Assembly: GCA_022072415.1 (NCBI GenBank)
Contig: JAJVHW010000041.1
Coordinates: 1 to 57,600 of the forward strand
Origin: Planctomycetota bacterium
GTDB lineage: Bacteria; Planctomycetota; JAJSAM01; JAJVHW01
Reading direction: 5' to 3'
Length of the DNA: 57,600 nt
The position numbers were made by a program, and so were the translations under genes. The notes under the pieces are model-generated. The model did not search any database. It was not told the DNA's origin and saw only the letters and a list, made by a program, of their open reading frames with translations. Positions 42,976-54,387 of this stretch are shown here, one piece after another. The stretch's first letter is position 1, and every line of letters starts with the position of its first letter.

Positions 42976-43506
42976 TCAGACCGACTCGACCTGCCAGTAC
43001 TCGAGCTCCACCGGCGTCGGGCGCCCGAAGATCGTCACGACGACCTTCACGAGCCCCTTCTCCGGGATGACCGCGTCCACGATGCCTTCGAAGCTCTCGA
43101 ACGGGCCTTCCTTGATCTTGACGGACTCGCCCTTCTGGAACTCGATCTTGACCTTGGGCTTCTCCTGCGTGGCCTTCATCTCGCCGAGGAGCTTCTCGAC
43201 GTCGCCGGGCTCCATCGGAGCCGGGCGCCCGTGGGCGCCGACGAAGTCCCCGATGCCGCCGGTCTCGCGGATCAGGAACCAGACGTCGTCCGTGAGGTCC
43301 ATTTGCACGAGCAGGTAGCCCGGGTAGATCTTCCTGCGGTAGTTGCGCTTCTTGCCGTTCTTGATCTCGGAGACGACCTCCGTGGGCACGAGGGCCTTCG
43401 GGAGGGAGGCTTCGAGGTTGGCGGCGCGGACGCGCTTCTGGAGGTTCTCGCAGATGCGGTCCTCGCGGCCGCTCTGCACTCTCAGCACGTACCAGTTGAG
43501 CCCCAT
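42976..43506 (-). CDS. nusG: Transcription termination/antitermination protein NusG
   Basis: [21 protein letters not shown]...[22 protein letters not shown]. Confidence 0.97.
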   Translation of the reverse strand: MGLNWYVLRVQSGREDRICENLQKRVRAANLEASLPKALVPTEVVSEIKNGKKRNYRRKIYPGYLLVQMDLTDDVWFLIRETGGIGDFVGAHGRPAPMEPGDVEKLLGEMKATQEKPKVKIEFQKGESVKIKEGPFESFEGIVDAVIPEKGLVKVVVTIFGRPTPVELEYWQVESV

Positions 43507-43510
43507 GGCG

Positions 43511-43990
43511 TCAGCTCCCGCTCGCGACGGGCATGAGCTTGATCATGCCCTTGATGACGATGTCGTAGACGAGCACCAGCACGACGACGAGCGCCGTGAA
43601 GCCGCTCACCACGAGCGTGCTCTGCCATGCGTCGGGGAACGACGGCCAGCTCACCTTGTGGAGCTCGGTCTCCATGTCCACGAGGCGGTCGGCGACGGAC
43701 GGCCGGTTGCAGAGCCAGAGCCACCAGACGGAACCGCCGAGGGCGACCGCCGCGGCCAGGGTGAGCGCCGGGGAGACCTTCATGGTGTCGAGCACCACGA
43801 GGTCCACGGTCCACGCGTCGGACGGGCGGGCGTCGGCAAGGATCTCGTTCCAGGCGAGGCCGAGCTTCCCCCAGATGTCCGGAAGGTGCAGGGCCATGCT
43901 GCGCGCGGCCCAAAGGGCGAAGAAGACCCCGGCGAGGACGGTGAGCGTCCGCGAGATCTTCCCCTGCCCGGGCTTGTAGGCCGTGAACAC
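43511..43990 (-). CDS. secE: Protein translocase subunit SecE
   Basis: C-terminal LVDMETELHKVSWPSFPDAWQSTLVVSGFTALVVVLVLVYDIVIK; three TM segments; GTG start at 43990 proposed. Confidence 0.85.
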   Translation of the reverse strand: MFTAYKPGQGKISRTLTVLAGVFFALWAARSMALHLPDIWGKLGLAWNEILADARPSDAWTVDLVVLDTMKVSPALTLAAAVALGGSVWWLWLCNRPSVADRLVDMETELHKVSWPSFPDAWQSTLVVSGFTALVVVLVLVYDIVIKGMIKLMPVASGS

Positions 43991-44159
43991 CTGAGTTCCG
44001 CTCCGTCCGTCGTATCCGCTGCGCCACCGCGGCGCCGCGACGTCTCTTCCGTGCCGGGCCGCCCGCGCCTCGCGCGTCCGGCTCCCGCGTCGTCTTCCGC
44101 GTCTTCCGGCGCCCGCCGCCGTCACCCGCCGCGGGCGCGGCGGCGACGGGAGGCGCCGG

Positions 44160-44232
44160 CAGGACGCGAGGGACTCGAACCCCCAACCACTCGATTTGGA
44201 ATCGAGAGCTCTACCAATTGAGCTAGCGTCCT
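44160..44232 (-). tRNA. tRNA-Trp(CCA)
   Basis: AGGACGCTAGCTCAATTGGTAGAGCTCTCGATTCCAAATCGAGTGGTTGGGGGTTCGAGTCCCTCGCGTCCTG; cloverleaf, loop TTCCAAA; no encoded CCA. Confidence 0.95.
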
Positions 44233-44266
44233 CCGGCCGCTTCCGCCGCGCCGCGAGGGCGCGGCG

Positions 44267-44428
44267 TCAGATGCGCTTCTCCTTGTGCACGGTGTGCTTG
44301 CGGAGCGACGCGCAGTACTTCTTCAGCTCCAGCTTCTTGTCCTTCGAGCGCCGCTGGACGAGGTAGTTGGCGTCACCGGACTCGGTGCACACCAGCATCA
44401 CCCACTCGCGGTTCTGGGACTTGGCCAT
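44267..44428 (-). CDS. rpmG: 50S ribosomal protein L33, degenerate zinc-ribbon form
   Basis: [53 protein letters not shown] (not in ORF track). Confidence 0.93.
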   Translation of the reverse strand: MAKSQNREWVMLVCTESGDANYLVQRRSKDKKLELKKYCASLRKHTVHKEKRI

Positions 44429-44503
44429 GGCTCGACTGCTCCGTTCGCTCTCGGTCCGCCGCGCGCCGCGCGGATCTCTCCGCGCGGCGCATCCGGCGTC
44501 TGG

Positions 44504-45706
<1,203 letters not shown>

Positions 45707-45887
45707 GTGCGCGTCTCCGTCTCTCGAGCGGCCTCCGGCACCGTGCCGGCCTCCGCGTCGCCTGTGGGATGATCCGTATGTCCGATGTCGTCCGGCCCCG
45801 CCGTGCGTCCTTCGACGTCACGTCCGGCCCCGCCGCACCCGTTCCTCCCGACGACTTCCGGTCCACGTCAGCGGCCTGCCTCCGGTC

Positions 45888-45962
45888 TGGAGCTGCCGAC
45901 GGGGATCGAACCCGTGGCCTCCTCCTTACCAAGGAGGTGCTCTACCACTGAGCTACGGCAGC
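45888..45962 (-). tRNA. tRNA-Thr(GGT)
   Basis: GCTGCCGTAGCTCAGTGGTAGAGCACCTCCTTGGTAAGGAGGAGGCCACGGGTTCGATCCCCGTCGGCAGCTCCA; anticodon loop TTGGTAA. Confidence 0.96.
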
Positions 45963-46237
45963 GATGACCTCGGGTGCGGCGCTCGGTGCCCGCGCGCCGC
46001 GGTCTCCCGCGGTGCGCCCGGCGTCCGAGGGACGCATTCCGGTGCGACGTCTGCCGACGTGACGGTCGGGAACTGGTGCCGCGCGGCCGCGGCGATGCCG
46101 GTCTCCTCTGATCCTGTGCAGCCTTCCGGGCGCGAAACGCTCGCGCACGGCTCTCGCACGGCCTTCGCACCCCGCGGCGCGGCTCTCGGGCTTCGGAGCC
46201 TCCGACCCGCTTGCGGGATCCGCCTCCCCCGCCGCGC

Positions 46238-46311
46238 TGGAGCGGGCGAAGGGAATCGAACCCTCGTAAGCAGCTTGGAAGGCTGCCGCTCTACCATTGA
46301 GCTACGCCCGC
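46238..46311 (-). tRNA. tRNA-Gly(TCC)
   Basis: GCGGGCGTAGCTCAATGGTAGAGCGGCAGCCTTCCAAGCTGCTTACGAGGGTTCGATTCCCTTCGCCCGCTCCA. Confidence 0.96.
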
Positions 46312-46515
46312 CCGTCGCGCAGCGACCGCCTCCGCGATCCTCCCGGCGGGGCCGGGACGGATGGTCGGGGACGGACGTCGAGCGCCGGATGGGGTGCGAA
46401 ACCACGAGTCTGCCGGGGGCGTCCCTCCCCGACCACATTTTTCGTGCCGCGGGGTGCCGGGCGGGCTCCTGCCGGACTTGCAGCGGAGGCTCCGGGGCCG
46501 TCTCATCGGGTCCCG

Positions 46516-46728
46516 ATGACCGACGACCCGATTCCGTCCCCCCGCGACCGAGCCTCGCTGGAACCGCCGATGACGGAGGTCCGCGTCGAGGTGGCCCACA
46601 CGGACTACCCGAGCGAGGTGACGTGCAGGCAGTGCGGCCTGCTCATGCTCCCCGACGATCCGTCGGGCCGGTCATGGAGCTGCTACGCCTGCCTCCGGCG
46701 CGTGGTCGTGGCCCTGTCCCCGGCCTGA
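46516..46728 (+). CDS. Small zinc-ribbon protein (CX2C-X15-CX2C)
   Basis: MTDDPIPSPRDRASLEPPMTEVRVEVAHTDYPSEVTCRQCGLLMLPDDPSGRSWSCYACLRRVVVALSPA; third positions almost all G/C; start could also be ATG at 46570. Confidence 0.6.
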   Translation: MTDDPIPSPRDRASLEPPMTEVRVEVAHTDYPSEVTCRQCGLLMLPDDPSGRSWSCYACLRRVVVALSPA

Positions 46729-46882
46729 CGTCGCGGCTGCGGCCGCGCTCCGCGGACGCGAAGTCGTCGCAGCGGCGTGCGGCGGACGCGGATCGCGGTC
46801 GCCGGTTGCCGTCGCAGATCGCCGCCGCGGATCGCCGCCGTCGCGCGCGCTGCCGCGGAGATCCCGGCAGTCCCCGGGGGCG

Positions 46883-46969
46883 TGGTGGGTGGTTGAGGAT
46901 TCGAACCTCAGTAGGCGTGAAGCCGCCAGATTTACAGTCTGGTCCTTTTGGCCGCTCAGGCAACCACCC
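46883..46969 (-). tRNA. tRNA-Tyr(GTA)
   Basis: GGGTGGTTGCCTGAGCGGCCAAAAGGACCAGACTGTAAATCTGGCGGCTTCACGCCTACTGAGGTTCGAATCCTCAACCACCCACCA; long variable arm. Confidence 0.96.
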
Positions 46970-47054
46970 ACGTCAGGTGCAGGTCACGTCGCTCGCTGGT
47001 GCGTCTCGGTCTCGTACGGCCCGATCTCCGACGACAGGTCCCGGCGCGTCCCGG

Positions 47055-47129
47055 TGGAGCCGACGGAGGGGATCGAACCCTCGACCACCTGTTTACAAAA
47101 CAGGTGCTCTACCGCTGAGCTACGCCGGC
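47055..47129 (-). tRNA. tRNA-Thr(TGT)
   Basis: GCCGGCGTAGCTCAGCGGTAGAGCACCTGTTTTGTAAACAGGTGGTCGAGGGTTCGATCCCCTCCGTCGGCTCCA. Confidence 0.96.
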
Positions 47130-47187
47130 CCGTGGGGACCGGGAGGCGCGCGATGGTGCGCCACGCTCCCCCGCCGCGCGAAGAAGT

Positions 47188-48339
47188 TCAGCGGGGCCGC
47201 GCGACGCGCGACGCCGCGGCGCGGTGGAGATCGAGATTGCGGCGCGCCTCGTCCATCGAGTCTCCGCCCGACTTCTCGAGCAGCGCGTCGGCGAGCACGA
47301 GCGCGACGGCCGCCTCCGCCACGACCGAAGCCGCGGGGGCCGCGCACACGTCGCTCCGTTCGACCGTCGCCTCGACGGGCTCGCCCGTCGCCGTGTCCAC
47401 GCTGCGGAGCGCGCGGCGGAGCGTCGAGAGGGGTTTCATCGCCGCGCGGACCACGACGACCTCGCCCGTGGTCATGCCGCCCTCGATCCCGCCGGAGCGG
47501 TTGCTCGCGCGGACGACGCCGCCGTCGGCGCCCCGCACGATCTCGTCGTGCACCTCGCTCCCCCGCCGCCTCGCGGCCGCGAACCCGTCGCCGACCTCGA
47601 CGGCCTTCATCGCCTGGATGCGGAGCAGCGCCGCGCCGAGACGCCCATCGAGACGCTCCTCGGCAGTCGCGTAGCCGCCGACGCCCGGCGGCATCCCGGT
47701 CGCGCGCACCTCGACGATCCCGCCGAGCGTGTCCCCCGCCTCGCGGGCCGCGTCCACCTCGGCCGTCATCGCGGGCGTGACCGACGGGTCCGGGCAGAGG
47801 AACGGAGACGCGTCGCGGCGGAGCACGAGTTCGCCGAGGTCGTCGGGGACGTCGGACGCCTCCACGGGGCCGAGGCTCCGCAGGAATCCGGCGAGTTCGA
47901 CACCGAGCGCGCGGAGGACCAGTCGTGCGATCGCGCCGCCCGCCACGCGGGCGGCGGTCTCCCGGGCGCTCGCGCGTTCGAGCACGTCGCGCGCGTCGGC
48001 CGTGCCGTACTTCTGCATCCCGGCGAGGTCGGCGTGGCCCGGGCGCGGCCGCGTCACCGCAGGCAGGCGGTCGATCGAGTCGTCGCGGTTGGCGATGCGG
48101 AGGGCGATCGGGCTGCCGATGGTGCGCCCGAGCCGGACCCCGGAGAGGATCTCGGCCTCGTCGCGCTCGATCGTCATGCGCGCGCCGCGGCCGTAGCCCT
48201 GCTGGCGCCGCGCGAGCATCGCCTGCACCGACGCGAGGGCCGCCTCGTCCATCGGAAGCCCCGCGGGGACGCCCGTCAGGACGGCGACGAGCGCCTTCCC
48301 GTGGGACTCTCCGGCGGTGACGAGGACCAGTCGGGGCAT
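47188..48339 (-). CDS. aroC: Chorismate synthase
   Basis: VLVTAGESHGKALVAVLTGVPAGLPM...RRQQGYGRGARMTIERDEAEILSGVRLGRTIGSPIAL. Confidence 0.96.
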   Translation of the reverse strand: MPRLVLVTAGESHGKALVAVLTGVPAGLPMDEAALASVQAMLARRQQGYGRGARMTIERDEAEILSGVRLGRTIGSPIALRIANRDDSIDRLPAVTRPRPGHADLAGMQKYGTADARDVLERASARETAARVAGGAIARLVLRALGVELAGFLRSLGPVEASDVPDDLGELVLRRDASPFLCPDPSVTPAMTAEVDAAREAGDTLGGIVEVRATGMPPGVGGYATAEERLDGRLGAALLRIQAMKAVEVGDGFAAARRRGSEVHDEIVRGADGGVVRASNRSGGIEGGMTTGEVVVVRAAMKPLSTLRRALRSVDTATGEPVEATVERSDVCAAPAASVVAEAAVALVLADALLEKSGGDSMDEARRNLDLHRAAASRVARPR

Positions 48340-48395
48340 GGCCGGAAGCTACCTGCGGGGAACGCCGCGCGCACCGTTCCGGTAGGATCCCCGCG

Positions 48396-49007
48396 ATGCA
48401 GTTCCCGCGCCTCTGGCCCGCGCTCGTCCGGATCGCCGCACCCGCCGCGCTCGCCTGCGCCGGATGTGAAGCCGGCGGGAACATGGTGCGCGCCGCGGCG
48501 CACCCGTTCGCTCCCGAGCCCGCGCCGCCGCGGCCTCCGGTCCGCGTCCTCCACCGCATCGTCGCGAAGCACAGCGGGCTCTTCCTCGGAATCCGCGAAG
48601 CGAGGACCGACGAGGGCGCCGACGCGATCCAGTGGACCGACACGGGGGGACGCGAGGAGATGTTCGAGATCGTCCCCGCGTCCGGAGGCCGCGTTCGGTT
48701 CCGTGCCGCGCACAGCGGGCTCTGGCTGGGCGTGTCCGGCGATCCGTCGGTCCGCGGCGCGCGCGTCGTCCAGCTCGCGGACGACCGCTCGCCCGCCACG
48801 GCGTGGCGCCTCGTCCCCGACGGCGGCGAGTGGTTCCGCGTCGTGTCCGACGCGAGCGAGCAGCACCTCGCCATCGCCCGGGCGAACCGGGGACCCGGCG
48901 AGATCGCGATCCAGTGGACCGACTCCGGCGGCGACGAGCAGCGGTGGCGGTTCTCGCTTGCGCCCGACGGACGTACTGCCGACGGCAGTTCACCAGACAG
49001 CCGTTGA
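48396..49007 (+). CDS. Lipoprotein with ricin-type beta-trefoil domain
   Basis: LACAGC lipobox; three homologous about 45-aa repeats with DAIQWTDTGG / IAIQWTDSGG motifs. Confidence 0.75.
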   Translation: MQFPRLWPALVRIAAPAALACAGCEAGGNMVRAAAHPFAPEPAPPRPPVRVLHRIVAKHSGLFLGIREARTDEGADAIQWTDTGGREEMFEIVPASGGRVRFRAAHSGLWLGVSGDPSVRGARVVQLADDRSPATAWRLVPDGGEWFRVVSDASEQHLAIARANRGPGEIAIQWTDSGGDEQRWRFSLAPDGRTADGSSPDSR

Positions 49008-49010
49008 CGT

Positions 49011-50558
49011 CTACGCAGCCGGCGCGGAGCCGGACTTGCCGAGGTCGCGCGTCGTCGCGTCCTGTCCGTCGAAGGACCAGCGCACGCGTCGCCCGCCGTT
49101 CGCGTCGAGTGCGATCGTGTCCACGTGGACGGGACGGGACCAGAGGCGGTGCAGCGCCCGGAGCGTCTGCTTCGCGAAGTCCTCGCGGATCGGCGTGCCC
49201 TCGAAGAGGTGGACGAGCAGGAGCTCGCCGCGGTTCTCGTGGTTCGCGTCCGCCACGTCGATCACCGGCTGCCCCCCGTTCGCGAGGTCGGCGAGGAGGC
49301 GCTTCTTCACCGGGACGGGGTCGCGGTCGAGGATCACCGGCTGGCCGGTGCGGGGGTCGCGGCCCCAGGTGTAGAGCTGGAGCTCGTCCATCAGGTCCGG
49401 CGTGAGGTACTGGTCCACGAGCATCGAGTCGTCGCACGCGCGGCGCACCTCGAGGCACTTCTGCCAGCCGCGGCGGGACCCGTCGTCGAAGCGCCGGCGC
49501 TCGGCCGGGTCGGCGATCCCGCGCCACGCGCGGCCGTGCGCCCCGCGGTCCCAGCGGTCCTCGATGTCGCGGAAGATCGCCAGGCCGACCGCGTACGGAT
49601 TGAAGCCGCCGGGCGGCATCGCCATGGTGCCGGAGTGGCGGTCCGCGTACTCGACGAACTCGCCCTGGTCGAGGAGGTGCCGCGTCATGAGGCGGCTGTG
49701 GATGAACGACGCCCAGCCCTCGTTCGCGATCTTCGTCATGGCCTGCGGCGCGAAGTAGAGCGCCTCCTCGCGGACGATGTCGAGGCAGTCGGCCTGCCAG
49801 TCCTCGAGCGGCGCGCGGCGGAGCAGGAACCCGAGCACGTCGCGCACCGGCTCCGGCGGATCGCGGCGCGACTTCGCGAGCTTCTCCGCGGCGAGCTTCC
49901 GCTCCCGGTCCATCTCCCCCTTCGGGTTGAGGTACGGGTCCATGTAGGCGTGGCGGGCCTCGATCTTCCGCACGCGGGACTCCGCGATCCGCTCGTCGGA
50001 CATGCGCGCCTCGCCGTCGTCGGCGGGAGGCGCCTCGCGGCGCACCCAGAGCGCCATCGGGTCGATCAGGTTCTCGAGGGAGAGGCACGCGTCGAGGAAC
50101 TCCTCCACGCGCTCGGGTCCGAAGCGGTCCACGTGGCGGCGCACGCGGGTCGCGTGGTTCGCCATCGTGTCGATCATGCGGCGGTCGGTCGGCGCGAAGC
50201 GCAGGTTGTTCCGGAAGAAGTCCGCGTGGCCGTAGACGTGCGCCATGACGAGCTTCTGCTCCATGCGGGTGTTGGTCCGCATGAGGTAGGCGTAGCAGGG
50301 GTCGTTGTTGACGACGAGCTCGTAGATCCGCGAGAGCCCGTACTCGTGGGTCTTCTGGAGGTGCTGGAAGGTCATCCCGAACCGCCAGTGCGGGTAGCGG
50401 ACGGGGAAGCCGCCGTACGCGGCGACCATGTTGAGCTCGTCCGGATCCACGAGCTCGAAGCAGACCTGCGGCGGGTCGAGCCCGAGCGAACGCGCGGCGC
50501 GCTCGGCGCGTTCGGCGAGGTCCTGGAGGTCCGGCGGCAGCGAACGGGGCGCGTTCAC
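49011..50558 (-). CDS. spoVR: SpoVR family protein
   Basis: FELVDPDELNMVAAYGGFPVRYPHWRFGMTFQHLQKTHEYGLSRIYELVVNNDPCYAYLM; GTG start overlaps the stop of the DUF444 gene. Confidence 0.92.
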   Translation of the reverse strand: MNAPRSLPPDLQDLAERAERAARSLGLDPPQVCFELVDPDELNMVAAYGGFPVRYPHWRFGMTFQHLQKTHEYGLSRIYELVVNNDPCYAYLMRTNTRMEQKLVMAHVYGHADFFRNNLRFAPTDRRMIDTMANHATRVRRHVDRFGPERVEEFLDACLSLENLIDPMALWVRREAPPADDGEARMSDERIAESRVRKIEARHAYMDPYLNPKGEMDRERKLAAEKLAKSRRDPPEPVRDVLGFLLRRAPLEDWQADCLDIVREEALYFAPQAMTKIANEGWASFIHSRLMTRHLLDQGEFVEYADRHSGTMAMPPGGFNPYAVGLAIFRDIEDRWDRGAHGRAWRGIADPAERRRFDDGSRRGWQKCLEVRRACDDSMLVDQYLTPDLMDELQLYTWGRDPRTGQPVILDRDPVPVKKRLLADLANGGQPVIDVADANHENRGELLLVHLFEGTPIREDFAKQTLRALHRLWSRPVHVDTIALDANGGRRVRWSFDGQDATTRDLGKSGSAPAA

Positions 50559-51640
50559 CGGCCCCTCCCGAGGAACTGCCGGATCGCGGGGAGGATGCCG
50601 TCGCGGTCCGCGATCTCCGCGGTGACCAGGTCCTCGCGGTCCGGGAACTTCCGGTCGAGGTCGTGCTTGAACTGGCCGGAGCCGTAGGCGCTCTTCACCT
50701 GCCCGTAGGCGAACTGGTTCACCGCGGGGAGGAGCCGCGACGCGAGGAGGTCCAGGCACTCCTGCGTGTCGCCGCCGCTCCAGTTGTCGCCGTCGCTGAA
50801 GTGGAACGCGTAGACGTTCCAGCGGTCCCGCGGATGGTCGCGCTCGCACATGTCCATGCAGAGCCGGTAGGCGCTGCTGATCTTCGTGCCGCCGGATTCC
50901 TTCAGGTGGAAGAACTGCTCGCGGTCCACCTCGCGCGCCTCCGCGTCGTGCACGACGTACCGCACGGCGACGTTCCGGTACTGCGAGCGGATCCAGGTGT
51001 CGAGCCAGAACGCCGTGTGGCGGACGACCTCCTTCTGCTCCGCGCCCATGGACCCGGAGACGTCCATCATGTAGACGATCGCGGCCGACGACTCGGGGAG
51101 CGGCGTCACCTCGAAGCTGCGGAAGCGTTCGTCCTCCGGGAGCGGGACGACGATGGGGCGGCGCGCGTCGTAGCTCCCGTCGAGGATCTGCCTCCGGAGC
51201 GCGGTGCGGAACGTGCGCTTGAAGTGGCGGAGGCTCCGCGGGCCCGTGCGGCGGATCGAACGGTAGCGGAGCATGTCCGCCTCGATCTTCCGCGTGCCGC
51301 GGGGCTCGATGCGCGGGAGCGAGAGCTCCTCGCCGAGGATCCGCGCGAGGTCCTCGAGCGTGACCTCCGCCTCCATCTCGTGCTCGCCCGCCGATTCGCC
51401 GGCCTCGCCCTGCGCGGGCTCTCCGGGCCGGCCGGGGCCCTGCCCGACGCCGCCGTCGCGCCCGTCCTTCGAGCCGAAGCGGAAGCGCGGGAGCTCGACC
51501 TGCGGGAGCGGCACGCGCACCGTCTTCGCGCCCTCGCGTGCGAGGAGGTCGCCCTTGCGCACGAACTCGCGCAGGTTCCTCCGCACGTGGCCCTCCACGA
51601 TCGCGCGGAACCTCCCGAGGTCGCGGTCCACCCTGCGCAC
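50555..51640 (-). CDS. yhbH: YhbH/YeaH (DUF444) family protein, VWA-like
   Basis: YMMDVSGSMGAEQKEVVRHTAFWLDTWI...FHLKESGGTKISSAYRLC. Confidence 0.92.
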   Translation of the reverse strand: MRRVDRDLGRFRAIVEGHVRRNLREFVRKGDLLAREGAKTVRVPLPQVELPRFRFGSKDGRDGGVGQGPGRPGEPAQGEAGESAGEHEMEAEVTLEDLARILGEELSLPRIEPRGTRKIEADMLRYRSIRRTGPRSLRHFKRTFRTALRRQILDGSYDARRPIVVPLPEDERFRSFEVTPLPESSAAIVYMMDVSGSMGAEQKEVVRHTAFWLDTWIRSQYRNVAVRYVVHDAEAREVDREQFFHLKESGGTKISSAYRLCMDMCERDHPRDRWNVYAFHFSDGDNWSGGDTQECLDLLASRLLPAVNQFAYGQVKSAYGSGQFKHDLDRKFPDREDLVTAEIADRDGILPAIRQFLGRGR

Positions 51641-51649
51641 GGGGTCACC

Positions 51650-53725
<2,076 letters not shown>

Positions 53726-53922
53726 GGTCCACCTCCCGCACGGGGCGGGGCCGCAGGGTGCGGCGCCCGACCGCGTCGCGGATGTCAGTCGTGTCCCCGG
53801 AGAGAACGCGCCTTGTCAGCCGGCTCGGCCGGGATTCCGGCCGGACCTCCGTCCCGTCCGCTCCGGGGCGGACGAGGCGGGTCCGGGCCGGCGCCGCTCG
53901 CGCGGTGCCGCCCGGGGTGAGG

Positions 53923-54387
53923 CTACCGCACCGGAGCCTCTTCCCGTCCGGGTGTCGGACGGTCGGAAGCGTCGGCGCGGCACGGGTCCCCATGCGAAGC
54001 GCGGGCCGGACCGGGGGTGTCCGGGAGGCCGGCGATCCGGCGCGCCGCAGCCTCGGCGAGCACGGCCCCCACGAGCGCGCCCAGGGCGTCGGCGAACGCG
54101 TCCGCCGCCTCCGGCGACCGCCCCGGCGTGAAGGACTGGTGGACCTCGTCGAGGACACCCCATGCCGCGCAGAGGACGGCCGCCGCCGACCACGCCGACG
54201 GTCGCCGCATCCCACCGAGCGCGAGCCGCGCGGCGGCGCCCCCCGCGGCGTAGAGGAGGAAGTGGACCGCCTTGTCCGCGTCCGCGAACGGAAGCTCGAT
54301 CCCGCCGGCGGGGTCGGACTCGGAGGACTGCCACCACGTGAGGGCGAGCCAGAGCGCGAACGGCGCGGCGCGGAGGATCCGGTTCAC
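53923..54387 (-). CDS. VanZ-like family membrane protein
   Basis: DADKAVHFLLYAAGGAAARLAL...WGVLDEVHQSFTPGRSPEAADAFADALGALVGA; GTG start overlaps upstream stop. Confidence 0.85.
   Translation of the reverse strand: MNRILRAAPFALWLALTWWQSSESDPAGGIELPFADADKAVHFLLYAAGGAAARLALGGMRRPSAWSAAAVLCAAWGVLDEVHQSFTPGRSPEAADAFADALGALVGAVLAEAAARRIAGLPDTPGPARASHGDPCRADASDRPTPGREEAPVR

Noticed and set aside
45868-46438. Several ORFs spanning tRNA-Thr/tRNA-Gly
   Set aside because: They translate through tRNA genes (e.g. the GSIPVGSSRP and VRFPSPAP signatures typical of tRNA-spanning spurious ORFs)
53726-53922. Sigma-54 or ECF promoter upstream of prkA
   Set aside because: No convincing TGGCAC-N5-TTGC or other consensus found by eye; only GC hairpins are evident
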